This document shows, piece by piece, positions 9,633 to 20,273 of a stretch of 64,000 nt of DNA. The notes under the pieces are model-generated. The model had not been told where the DNA came from. It was given only the letters and a program-made list of their open reading frames with translations, and did no database searches. The stretch is from NCBI GenBank assembly GCA_006503475.1, contig RSEH01000029.1:1-64000 (forward strand), given 5' to 3'. The stretch is from Stentor roeselii (taxonomy: Eukaryota > Ciliophora > Heterotrichea > Heterotrichida > Stentoridae). How positions within the stretch are numbered: position 1 is the first letter of the stretch; every line of letters begins with the position of its first letter. The position numbers were made by a program, and so were the translations under genes.

Positions 9633-11357
9633 ATGGCAGAGGTTAAATCGTACAAAGGTGACCTTTCTAGATCCCTTTTGAGTAATATCAAAATTGACGT
9701 ATCTGAACAAGGAGAAGCGAGCTATGTTGCCTTTACAGGCCAAACAGTCTCTAATTCTTCCCACGATCATGACTCTGATAAAAAATCCAACATCATGAAT
9801 ACATTGAAAAAGCACTCTAAGCCAATAGTTGCTTTATCAGTTATCCTTATCGCATTCTCAGCGTTGATATTCATGATAAACTTAGATTCTGATACCAAAA
9901 TCCGTTCCGTATTGAGATTGTTCTACAACGATATATCATCATACGATAATACCGATAATTGGATGTCCGAATTACCTGGCGACTCACCCTTATGCAAGAT
10001 CACTATTCCAGGGACTCACTACAGTGGATCATTTGCTGCCATTGAAGGTTTTTACGAAGAGTTCGAAGAGGTAGTAGACTACGGCGATTGGCAAGAGACA
10101 AATATCGTTACCAAGTTCATACCTAATCCATTTAAAAGCCAGCAAAAGAATTTCACTCAGCAACTTCTAGATGGAATCCGTTATTTCGACTTGCATGGAT
10201 ACGCAACAACATTTTATAATGGAAATTCAAGAATCGGGTTCTGCAATCAAGACGATCGTTATAACTTATTCTTCGAAGATGCTCTTTCTGCATTTAAAAC
10301 ATTTTTAAACGATCATAATGAAGAAACCATTATTGTTGTTGTAAGACGTGATAGTGGCTATGATGATGAATTTCAAAAGGCATGGAATAAGGTTTATGGA
10401 ATTAATGGACAGTTTGTTAGTGCCACTGGAGTCAAAAAAACTTTTCCTTGGTATAACGGCACTGATCATTGCCCTCCTTTATCAAAAGTTAGAGGAAAAC
10501 TTGTTCTTTTTTCATCGAAAAGACCTGTTCTTGAAACTTTTGGACCGAATCAAGTGATCCCTGAATGGAAAGATAATGAACTTGATGCTGGAAAATATCC
10601 TTTCCAAATTCAGGATATGTACAAGGCTCATCGTGATGGATACCAGAAAAGTGTTGCGATTGCAGGCTTTATTGATAAAGCTTTGAAAAACTCAAGCAGT
10701 GATCAGTATTGGCTTAACCATGCTAGTTGTTGGTCAGAAATTAATGGCATTCGCCAACCTTATGCTGACATGGCCATTAAAATAAATCACGGTCTTATGC
10801 AGTCACTTAAGAAAAGGCCTTTTGGAAGCTTGGGAGTTATCATAATGGACCATTATCAATTAGGAGATGGGGTCAAAAATAATATCCTTGCACAAGTTAA
10901 TTCTAATCTAAATAAATCAGGAACTGTGCCTGGTTGGTATAGACTCTTGAATCATGGTCGTGGAGATAAAGCTCTTGATTCAAATTCTCGTGTTTCTGAT
11001 CCGATTCAACTGAGCACATATGAACATGATAGCACTTTATGGAAAATCGTGAAGCGTACTAAAACAGGGTGGTTTTCTTTATACAACAAGAAACTTGAAG
11101 GGTTTTTAGATGGAGGGTTATCAATATATGTGAGACAATCGTATGACAGTGAAGTCAGTGATCTAGCAAGATGGAGACTAGTACCTGTTGAAGGTTCTGT
11201 TTACTTTTTACTCCAAAATAAAGGATTCTTTGAAAATAATTCTACGAATTATTACCTTGATGCTTATGATGATGCTGATAAACATTCCCCTTATCTCAAT
11301 AATGATACTCAGAGTCTCAGTGCTCACTGGCGTTTTGAACATGCTTCTTGGTATTAG
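9633..11357 (+). CDS. Membrane-anchored PI-PLC X-domain protein with C-terminal beta-trefoil-like region
   Basis: 574 residues, no intron. A single membrane helix at about 64-83 follows a hydrophilic N-terminus, giving a type II topology with the bulk outside the cytosol. Residues about 110-440 match the bacterial-type/PLCXD phosphatidylinositol phospholipase C X domain: 'ITIPGTHYSGSF' (H129 aligns with the first catalytic His), 'GIRYFDLHGY' (usual form GIRYFDIR), and 'FLNDHNEETIIVVVRR'. Residues about 440-574 (ALDSNSRV, STLWKIV, FLDGGLSIYV, ARWRLVPV, YYLDAYDD, HWRFEHASW) repeat with the spacing of a ricin-type beta-trefoil, suggesting a carbohydrate-binding tail. The Asp after the first His is Tyr130, the Arg of the FDIR motif is His188, and the second catalytic His position reads FCNQ (about 203-206). 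Lipase activity is therefore doubtful. Confidence 0.8.
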   Translation: MAEVKSYKGDLSRSLLSNIKIDVSEQGEASYVAFTGQTVSNSSHDHDSDKKSNIMNTLKKHSKPIVALSVILIAFSALIFMINLDSDTKIRSVLRLFYNDISSYDNTDNWMSELPGDSPLCKITIPGTHYSGSFAAIEGFYEEFEEVVDYGDWQETNIVTKFIPNPFKSQQKNFTQQLLDGIRYFDLHGYATTFYNGNSRIGFCNQDDRYNLFFEDALSAFKTFLNDHNEETIIVVVRRDSGYDDEFQKAWNKVYGINGQFVSATGVKKTFPWYNGTDHCPPLSKVRGKLVLFSSKRPVLETFGPNQVIPEWKDNELDAGKYPFQIQDMYKAHRDGYQKSVAIAGFIDKALKNSSSDQYWLNHASCWSEINGIRQPYADMAIKINHGLMQSLKKRPFGSLGVIIMDHYQLGDGVKNNILAQVNSNLNKSGTVPGWYRLLNHGRGDKALDSNSRVSDPIQLSTYEHDSTLWKIVKRTKTGWFSLYNKKLEGFLDGGLSIYVRQSYDSEVSDLARWRLVPVEGSVYFLLQNKGFFENNSTNYYLDAYDDADKHSPYLNNDTQSLSAHWRFEHASWY

Positions 11358-14300
11358 GGTTAATTATCTTAAGTAGGAATATTTGATGATTTTGATTGGA
11401 GATTTTATTAGAAATTTATTGAGATAGGTAGAACTTCGATAAATTTTATTAAATATGGTTAATGTATATCACTTTTCAACATATAATCAGATGTCTTTGT
11501 AAAGAAATCCTTAAAAATATTATTTGATATACAAAACATAATCTATCATTCTAGTTTTTCAATAAACCACTCTTTATATTCTCTATGGTTATTTTTATGA
11601 AGACATAAGTCAGAACTATGTAATCGAGCGAATAAAGTAAAAGAAGAATTTGATTCTTTTTTCATACATTCTTCTACCTTAGAAATTGTGAATTCTTAGT
11701 TTTTTACAATATTTAAAAAACCTAATCCAACCTAAATTCACTTGGCCTTCATTTTACATTCAAAGGAATCCAAACAAGTCAGACAGGAAATGCTATTAAA
11801 ATTTTTTTAGTCTTACCAAATGCTTAAGTGAATTTTTGGATGTATTGATACCAATATCAATATGAACAACTCAAGTAGCACAAAATTTGAAACTTTTACA
11901 AGTAATTAATAAACTTTTTATATAAAACACATCAGAAAGTTTTTGTTCTCTATGATTTAAGCTAAGTCCCTAAAATTAAATGTTTTTACTTACTTGAGAA
12001 ATATAATGGAACATTTTTATACAAACTTCTAGTTTCAAGATGAATTCGTCAATTATTTCTATTTCTCAAAGACTCAGATTCTAGTTACGAAGACTTGCAA
12101 TCTAACTGTAATAGACCCAGCACATTTTTAAATAAAATACGATTTAAAGCTCTTTTCTAGGATTATTACCAAGTCAACTCTAATCACTTACAAATACTAA
12201 AAAACACTCAGAATATTGAATCGTACTTTCAACAATTAACAATTTATTGATACCCTAAGAGTTTTCAACATGAGTTATAATTCATAAACGGAGATTTATG
12301 ATGCCTACCCTCAAAAGCATTTAAATTTATATAAAATTTTTTAACCTAAATCAAAACTCATTTACCAGCTATGATTTGATTATTTATTTTCTCTATACAA
12401 TTTTTATGAATACCACAATTTCAGAATATCTTTAGTGAAAAAAAAACTGTTCTTTACAATTAAGTGCACTCAATTACTCTCGCTTTTCTGAATTGGTGTT
12501 TATGATGATAAGTTTGAAATTATTATTATAGAAAGTTTATTTAAGCAGAGAACCTGAACTTCAGAAAAAATCAGTATGGATATTTCATAATAAACCACTT
12601 TATGTACCCAATCTCAATCTGATTATCAATAACTTGAGGTCTAATGATATTTAATATAATTAATTATATGGAATTATTTATAGTTACTTCAGCAATCTAA
12701 TTGGAATATTTAATATGATAATAGTTGAAAGTATTTGTTTTACATAAAATGATTTTGAAACAAAATTTATAAATTTTTATATAAAGTATGCTCCAGCCGA
12801 GAAGAATTTTTCATTTTATTATCAAAACTTTAAGATCAGCGGCACTTACTTAGAACTTGGTAGTTCAGGATGTCTTAAAAATGATTTCAAATAATAATTC
12901 TCGATTTCTAATTGATAAATTAAATGGAACTCAAAAAAATCACTTCAACTAAACTTAAAATTGAAAAGAAGGAAAAATTATTTAGTTTATTAAAAAGTAA
13001 TATTAATTTTCGATATGACTATATTGAAATATTGATACCGAGAATATAGGAATTACTTGAAAGTAAATCTCAATCATCACCTGTGTTATCACTTTTATGT
13101 CGAGTTAGCCTGATGATTGTACTAAAGAAGGTTTCCTGAGTGAGATTTTACAGAGTGCGTCAGGACTCATTATAATGATGCACGAAAAAGATTCAAAAAT
13201 TGAAATTTCCTTATCAGAGCTGCATGAGTAAAATATTCCTTTTTAGTAATGTCAAAAAATTTAAGCCTTGACAAATTTTCATATACTACATAAATGGAGT
13301 ACAAGTGGTATTTTCAACTTAATCATAGTAAGTGAAAATAGCAAAATTTTCATAAACAAACACCTATATTAAATATACAACAATAGTTAAATTCAAAAAT
13401 AATATTGAAAATTACTCATTTCCCTTATAAAACGTGTTCTCGTATATTTAAAACTTTATCAAGCCACTTTATTGAGTGGAATCATAAACGCTCAGATTTC
13501 AAATAATACTAATTTTTGTATAGAGCTACATAAAATGTTAAATAAATCTAAATTATGAAATTTTGATAAAGATTTATTAGATTAATAAACGTATTCAAAG
13601 GACTGCACAATATTCGGCTTTGCTCGTAGTTAATTATTGTAAACCCAATAATCTTAATATATAAAACATCCACTGATTTCATCAACACCTAAGTAAATAA
13701 AGCTTATCCAAGTGAAGAAATGAAACATTACAAAAAAAATTGTATTATTTCTAACAACAAAGTCTTAGAAAGTGCCTATTCAATTCTTGACTTAATGATT
13801 CTGAAGTTTTGATAAAATATTCTGTTTTCAAAGTCAAGAACTCTAGAAAATGCAGAAGTTTCATAAATACAAAAATATTTTTAAAGTTGTTTTCCAGTCA
13901 TGTAAGTTTAAATAAGGCATTCTAAATAAGTAGGAAGAGCCCTAATGATTGTTAACACATATCTCTTAGCTTCAAATCTTTGGTGTTTCAATAATACTTC
14001 AAGGCTTAATGTTAGTCATTCAAAGCCTCAGATACTCAAATTATCATAGGTCGCTTATTTTTACTTGAGTAGAGCATCCAACTGTTTGGACTTAATAATT
14101 TATAAATTACAAAATCGAAACACAACAACTTTACCTATTTAAAAAATTATTTAATTTTTCTAATTCTATCTCTAAATATGTCTTCATTATTTTGACATAT
14201 TATTCATATTCAAAAATTTGTAATTTAGATGTTTTATGTTATAAGTTCGTCTTTTAATTATAATTTATGGTTTGAAAATGCTCAGGCCCCTGCTAAGCAA

Positions 14301-14618
14301 TACAGTTGAATACGATTATAAAGTTAACTTGGTCATACAAATATCTGAATACTTTTAAAATTAATCTATCTATTTAAGTTTTTAAGAGATGTAAATTTGA
14401 AAAACTAAGAGTTTTTAACAATTACCATAAAACTTTACTTAGTTTAAGTAAGTAGCATGATAATATATATAGATTTTTATATAATTTAATACAATGAGTA
14501 GTGATTCATTTATAAAAATATTCAAGAATAAATACACCTGCCATGATTTAATATATCAACCTCTCAATCACTCTATTTAAATAAGCACCATTCTAATCAT
14601 CAAAATCTATTAATTATT
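11358..14618. other. 3.3-kb AT-rich gene-free region
   Basis: The longest spacer of the window, lying between the ends of two convergent genes. I see no ORF above 60 codons, no tandem repeat, no tRNA B-box and no terminal inverted repeats. Short poly-A/poly-T runs are scattered throughout. Decayed coding sequence cannot be excluded by eye. Confidence 0.5.
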
Positions 14619-15971
14619 CTAATTTGTTGGCTGACTAATAAAATATTCGCTTAATTGAATAAACGATTTTCTCTCAGCAGGATTAAGATTTACCATATCT
14701 GAAATCAGTGCTCGATAGACATCTGGAATAATCTTGATTGTATCCTTTAAAGTCTCAAATCCAACTAATTCATAATTGTTCCCTAAAAGCATTTTGATGA
14801 AAGTTATGCCTAGTGAAAAAACATCTGCCTTGCCTCTTCTAAAATTTCCTAAAGGTTGAGCTGAAGATTTTGCTTCAATAACTTCAGGAGCATAATATCC
14901 TTCAGTTCCACTAAATAAGTTGCTTCGGCCACTTATTGAAACTTTTCCTGGTTGAGAAGATTCAACTCGAATGACAGAAAATCCAAAATCAATAATTCTC
15001 AAATTCATTTCGCCTTCACGTTCTTCTACCATTATATTATCTGGTTTGATATCTCCATGATAGATATTTAAATTTTGCATTAGAGCGAAAGCACGCAAAA
15101 GCTGGTCTGATAATTTTTTAAAGTTTTGTTTTACTCTATTTGGATTATCAATTATTTCCTGTTTTAGGCTTTTGGAATATCGTTGCATTACAAGATGAAT
15201 TCCTCTATCATTTTTGCAAGCACCCTCATATACTACAATATTTGGGGAGTTCTGTTTACTGAGTATATCTAAGCAGGTTATTTCATTCTCAATCTCTTTC
15301 ATTTTTTTATTGTCCATATTGTTCGAAAAGTACGTTTTTACTGCAACTTCTTTATTTTTATATTTGCAAATTTCAACAGTTGTCCTTAAACCGTCACTTG
15401 TAAAATCATGAGTGATCTTAGGAGAATCAAAATGTATGATATCTTGATAGTTTAATGTTGTAGGAATTATTTCTGTCGCTTGATGATTTGATGATGAAGG
15501 CATATAAGGTTCTATTCGATTTAATTCATCAATCAGCCGATTCGAATTTTCCAAGAGTAATTCATTGGAATTTCCTATTATCTTACGAGCTTCAATAATG
15601 ATTTCATGATACTTTTGAATTTCTTCCCGCTTATCAAGGTTCATTTCCACTACATCTATAATTCTATCAATTAGTACATCTTTTGAAACCTGGACATCAT
15701 ATTCTTTTTGAACTAAAGTCTGAATAAAGTCTAAAAGCTGAAGTATTTCGTTTGAGTTAATAGTTTCGTTTAACATCGCTGCTTTTTCCCAGATTATATT
15801 TTTCGCTCGGATTGATAGGCTTGAGAAACTGACACAAAGTTCAGGGTCACTTTTTTTCATATCGGAGCAGATCTTAACATAATGACTAAGGTCGTTGTAG
15901 GTATTGCATTGTAATATTTTCTCTGAATAGCTATCATCGTCGTCAAGACTGTATGAAATGCTTCTATTCAT
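14619..15971 (-). CDS. Ser/Thr protein kinase with novel helical N-terminal region (paralogue 1)
   Basis: 450 residues, single exon. Residues about 1-165 form a mostly helical region with no recognised domain. It is shared with the neighbouring kinase at 18441-19850 ('DMKKSDPELC.SF.SL', 'LLDFIQTL', 'EPYMPSSS'). The kinase domain follows: 'EVAVK' (K212), 'ENEI' for the alphaC Glu, 'HGDIKPDN' (305-312) for the catalytic loop, 'DFG' (328-330), 'APE' (361-363) and 'KADVFSLGITFIKML'. The catalytic Asp, Lys and Asn are present, so activity is likely, but HRD is HGD (a non-RD kinase). The stretch before K212 lacks a recognisable Gly-rich loop. Substrate unknown; the family appears lineage-expanded. 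Confidence 0.88.
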   Translation of the reverse strand: MNRSISYSLDDDDSYSEKILQCNTYNDLSHYVKICSDMKKSDPELCVSFSSLSIRAKNIIWEKAAMLNETINSNEILQLLDFIQTLVQKEYDVQVSKDVLIDRIIDVVEMNLDKREEIQKYHEIIIEARKIIGNSNELLLENSNRLIDELNRIEPYMPSSSNHQATEIIPTTLNYQDIIHFDSPKITHDFTSDGLRTTVEICKYKNKEVAVKTYFSNNMDNKKMKEIENEITCLDILSKQNSPNIVVYEGACKNDRGIHLVMQRYSKSLKQEIIDNPNRVKQNFKKLSDQLLRAFALMQNLNIYHGDIKPDNIMVEEREGEMNLRIIDFGFSVIRVESSQPGKVSISGRSNLFSGTEGYYAPEVIEAKSSAQPLGNFRRGKADVFSLGITFIKMLLGNNYELVGFETLKDTIKIIPDVYRALISDMVNLNPAERKSFIQLSEYFISQPTN

Positions 15972-18440
15972 TTATTATTATGATATCAAAATATAGACAA
16001 TATCAAATTTTAGATTTAAATATATATTTGATTTAAGTAAGGTTAAATAGAGAGATAGAAAAATTGTTTTAGTTTAGATGATGAGGAGTTTTTTAGTTAG
16101 TCAGATGGTATTGAAATAGTTAGACAATGATTATGAATAATTTTACAAGATTTCAGTAAATTTAAGTGATTTAGATTTGGTAATTAACTTCTAATGAATT
16201 GATATTAATTAGTTTTTAAGACTATCGTATAAACGCTTATCATAATGCAAAATATATAATTCAATTTGAAATACTTAGAAATAATAATAAAAGCCTATCC
16301 TATTAATTATTTCTAGCTTTTTTATCTAAATAACCTATTTATATGCAAATCTCTGTATTATAAAGAATAAAACCTCTACTAAATGAATTTCACGTCAAAA
16401 TAAGTCAGTAAATTCTTTCGATCCTATCAAATCAGAGACTTTTCTAAAAATATTTTTTGCTAGTACTCATTCTGAAATGATTCTTAGTAATTTTCTTATA
16501 AGTAATCACCTATCTTAAGACTTAAAATTTCTTATGAGCTCAACTCAGCTAATAATCCAAAATTTAGAAATTCTTCGAAATCTGAAGAACTTTAAAATCC
16601 TTAGACTGTATTTTTTGATTGTAAAATATTGACTTGCTCGTCTCTAGTGCTCAAGGAGATTCAAACAACAAAAATACATTTATTTATATCCTGAACACTT
16701 GAAAAATTTTTCATGCAAAATCTGAAATAATTAGAGATGGCCTTGTTTAAGTATTAGATTTGATCTATTATTAAAATCAGTTCATAGAATGTCTTAATTG
16801 AGGGATTTCTGTTGAATGAGAAAGTTAAGGCTTCGAATGTGAAAGATCCAGATACTTAATTCATGAATACTAAAGATTTTCTATTAAGTGCTTATAAGCA
16901 GCTTTTTAGGTAATAAGAGATTTATCAAAGAATGCTCATTTTAAGTAATTCAATTCAAAACAATTGCCTTGAATATATATCAAAAGTTTTTTCCCTTCAG
17001 TTTAACTATTCTTACCAGTTTCTAATCACTTGATTTTCATTATAGCCAAAGTCACATGAAACTTTGAAGGCCTGGTTAAAAGTCTTTTCGAGTACTATTA
17101 GTCCTCAGCTATTATTTACCTTGAATGATTTATTATTCAATATATAGTTCGCCTATTACTACAAAATTATTAGGATTCAGTAATCAATACTTTTCAAATC
17201 GTCAATACAAAAATATTATCGGAATAAATTAGATAATCACCAGCAAGACTGCAGTTAAATAATCAAATGACATATTTTGACAAGAATAAGATTCGATAGT
17301 GCATATGTAATTTTTGAAAAGTTGTCAAACGATTACTCACCAAGTTAATTTAGAAATTAATAATTTGATTTGTGATTAAACCCTGATATTAACATTTAAA
17401 CCAATTAAAATATACTTTCAAATTATTTTGAAAGCATGCTAGATATAATTTAAGGAAAATCAATATAATGGTCATTTTTATTTTATTAAATACTGTTAAG
17501 AATGAGATAATTTTAAATATATTAAGACTTCACAGTCCAAATATTAGAATGATTCACATCACTGAGACAAAATAATTAAAACAATTAACTAAATATCAAG
17601 GAAATAGACTCTGGATTAAGAAATTAGTCCTTGATTAAGGAATCAGCTATAGATGAATGGAGAATTTGTGTTATACCTTCCAACTAATCCATCCCTAAAT
17701 CAAGGTTTTATATATAGAGATACAAAATAAATTACCAGTCTTAATTACAATGATATTCCTCAAGTTTTACATAGTTATCATATTTATCATGAAAAATAGC
17801 ATTTATGATAGATTTGATGTATACTTTAGATTAAAAATTTATACTTTGTGGATGATTGAATATCTAACTTACCAAAAATTCTTTAGAAGGAATCTGAAAC
17901 ATTTCAGATTGAAACTAGATTGACTAGCCTCCTAGTTGAACCTAACAAGAGCATACAGATCTTTTTATAAAATCAATAATTTGTGTTTAAAAGTGCTAAA
18001 AAGACCATTCAATTTTAAAGAGTTATGTAAATTGATTAAAGTTTAAGAAAATAATGATTTTTATTTTACCGAATAATTATTTCAAATCTGTTCCTAGAGT
18101 AAAAAGTATATCAAAATAACTTATTCAATGTAAAAAATGTTAGTATTCTGTTAGAATATGATCTAATCAAAGGAAATAATAAAAATATCTTCATATTCAT
18201 TATTTTTCAAATACCGAATGATAAATAGCCCTTATTCCAAACTATTTATGTTGAATGATTATAAATTTCTAGCCTTTCTCAATAATGATTATAATCAAAG
18301 CAAAGTTTTATTGAAAAATTGAAATTTGAATAATTAAGGTTGTTTGAATTAGCTAACATCTATCTTGAGTTGCTCTAAAGCAACTATTTAATTATAAATA
18401 ATCCACTCATTACTAACTATCATATCTATTATTTCTAAGT
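15972..18440. other. 2.5-kb AT-rich gene-free region between kinase paralogues
   Basis: It separates two kinase genes on the same strand and must contain the 14619 gene's promoter and the 18441 gene's 3' end. No ORF, RNA or repeat array can be supported. The kinase pair looks like an old tandem duplication, but I see no obvious duplicated flanking sequence by eye. Confidence 0.5.
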
Positions 18441-19850
18441 TCAAATAATTTCTTCTGTGCTTGCTGGAGTTAATTCTGCATTTAAACCTTTAAACGTTTT
18501 TCTTAATTTAGGATCAGCTTCAACCATCGACAGAATAAGTTTCCTTCTCCCAATCTCATTAGCTGGAATTATTTCTTCAAGGAGCTTTTCATGTTGTTGA
18601 TTTATCATTTGATTAATCTTTTCATTAGTCATGCTTTCATCGTTTTTATTTATCACAGGATAATTAAATCTATAATTGATTCCTAGCATCTGTATAAAAA
18701 CTATTCCAAGGGAAAAAACATCTGCTTTTCCTCTTCTAAAGGTACTTAAATTATCAATGTTTTCTTTTACCTGATGAATTTCAGGTGCAAGATATCCTGG
18801 AGTACCATATACTGTTTTAATACTGTTGTCTATTGAAATGATTGCACTTGATTCTTGACTAATAACTGAATATCCAAAATCAATAATCCTTAATTTCTTA
18901 TGATCATCAACCATTATATTGTTGGGCTTGATATCACCATGATGAATATTATGATTCTGCATCGCTGCAAAAGCTCTTATTAAATCTTTAGATAACGTAT
19001 CAAAGTTATTTTTGACATAATTAGGTTCTTCTCTCATTAATTGTTCAAAAGTTTTTTCATAATAATCCATTGCGATATTAATTTCATTTGAGGTCTTCCA
19101 TTTACCGTAATATTTTACTATATTAGGGTTGCTCTCATTTCCAAGTGTTTCAAGACACTTAATCTCATTTTCTATAAGATTATTTTGCACAGGATTATAT
19201 TCCAATATTCTATAAGTCTTTACAGCTATTTCTTTGCCTCCATCGTATTTTCTAAGTGTGATAATAGTAGTAAGTGGTCCAGTAGGCTTTTTAGATATTT
19301 CTCTTCCAGTTTTCGATAATTTATTAGGATCAAAATTATTAATCGCCTGCGAGGGATTAATTATGATCGAAGAGCTAGGTATATATCTTTCAATTGTATT
19401 CATTCTTTCTATTAACGAATACACACTTCTCATTAGTAATTGATCCGTTTCTCTTATAATATCTTTAACATTTTCTAAAATTTGATAGTATAATTGAATA
19501 TTTTTTCTATTATCTAGATTAAACTCAATCTGGTCAATGATACTTTCAATGAGCATTTGTTTTGATTCCCCGATCGGATATTCGTAAGAATTTAGTGTTT
19601 GAATGAACTCAAGTAGACCAAAGACTGAATCTGGATTGAAATTTTCGTAGATTTTTGAAGATTGTTCAAGTAAGATACTCGAGGTCCGCATTACTAAGCT
19701 GTTAAATCCTAGACAGAGTTCAGGGTTCGAGTTTTTCATATCAGCGCTGACTTTGATATATTTCATCAGACCTTCGTAATTAGTGCAATCTTCGATTATT
19801 TGGGAATTTCTATCGTCAACATCTAGGCTGGATGGTGATTGAATTGACAT
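18441..19850 (-). CDS. Ser/Thr protein kinase with novel helical N-terminal region (paralogue 2)
   Basis: 469 residues, single exon, ending in TGA with a TAG two codons further. The N-terminal helical region (1-165) aligns along its length with the kinase at 14619 ('NSNPELC', 'LLEFIQTLNSYEY', 'ERYIPSSS'). Kinase motifs: 'EIAVK' (K211), 'ENEI', 'HGDIKPNN' (304-311), 'DFG' (324-326), 'GTPGYLAPE' (APE 355-357) and 'KADVFSLGIVFIQML'. As in its paralogue, HRD is replaced by HGD and no clear Gly-rich loop precedes the beta3 Lys. Compared with paralogue 1 it carries about 25 extra residues between the APE region and the C-lobe helices. Likely an active cytosolic kinase of unknown target. Confidence 0.88.
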   Translation of the reverse strand: MSIQSPSSLDVDDRNSQIIEDCTNYEGLMKYIKVSADMKNSNPELCLGFNSLVMRTSSILLEQSSKIYENFNPDSVFGLLEFIQTLNSYEYPIGESKQMLIESIIDQIEFNLDNRKNIQLYYQILENVKDIIRETDQLLMRSVYSLIERMNTIERYIPSSSIIINPSQAINNFDPNKLSKTGREISKKPTGPLTTIITLRKYDGGKEIAVKTYRILEYNPVQNNLIENEIKCLETLGNESNPNIVKYYGKWKTSNEINIAMDYYEKTFEQLMREEPNYVKNNFDTLSKDLIRAFAAMQNHNIHHGDIKPNNIMVDDHKKLRIIDFGYSVISQESSAIISIDNSIKTVYGTPGYLAPEIHQVKENIDNLSTFRRGKADVFSLGIVFIQMLGINYRFNYPVINKNDESMTNEKINQMINQQHEKLLEEIIPANEIGRRKLILSMVEADPKLRKTFKGLNAELTPASTEEII

Positions 19851-20273
19851 TTTATTGGAAATATAGACAATTTAAAGTATAATTTTTTATATATTTTTTG
19901 GGTTTTTTTAGATTAGTTTAGGTTTTAAAGATATTTTTGAGTACTTGAAGGTGGTAACAGGATAGATAAGAACTCATAAGGAAAATATTAGAAATTTATG
20001 TAAAGATCATCATTTAGATCACAGTGGCATGATATTTTTTGTTTTAAAGTTGATATGAAGAAGATTAAAGCTAAGGCATTTAGCAGTATTATCTATGTTA
20101 AAATTATTTTAACTTTTTAATACTTATATAAAATAATATTTCAAATTTACCCTTTGATCAACTTAATTTTACCTCATTTCAACCAATCTTATCATATCAG
20201 CCTAAAGTACACTAATTATACCCAAATTAAAAAAATCCCAATCTATTTTCCTACAAAAACATCAGAAAAATCC
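19851..20273. other. Divergent intergenic region
   Basis: Between the minus-strand kinase start (19850) and the first in-frame ATG of the plus-strand kinase-like gene (20274). The frame of the latter is open upstream to a TTG at 20154 but has no ATG there. AT-rich; no defined element recognised. Confidence 0.5.

Noticed and set aside
11358-18440. Transposon or IES-like element in the long spacers
   Set aside because: No transposase ORF, terminal inverted repeats or direct repeats could be seen by eye.
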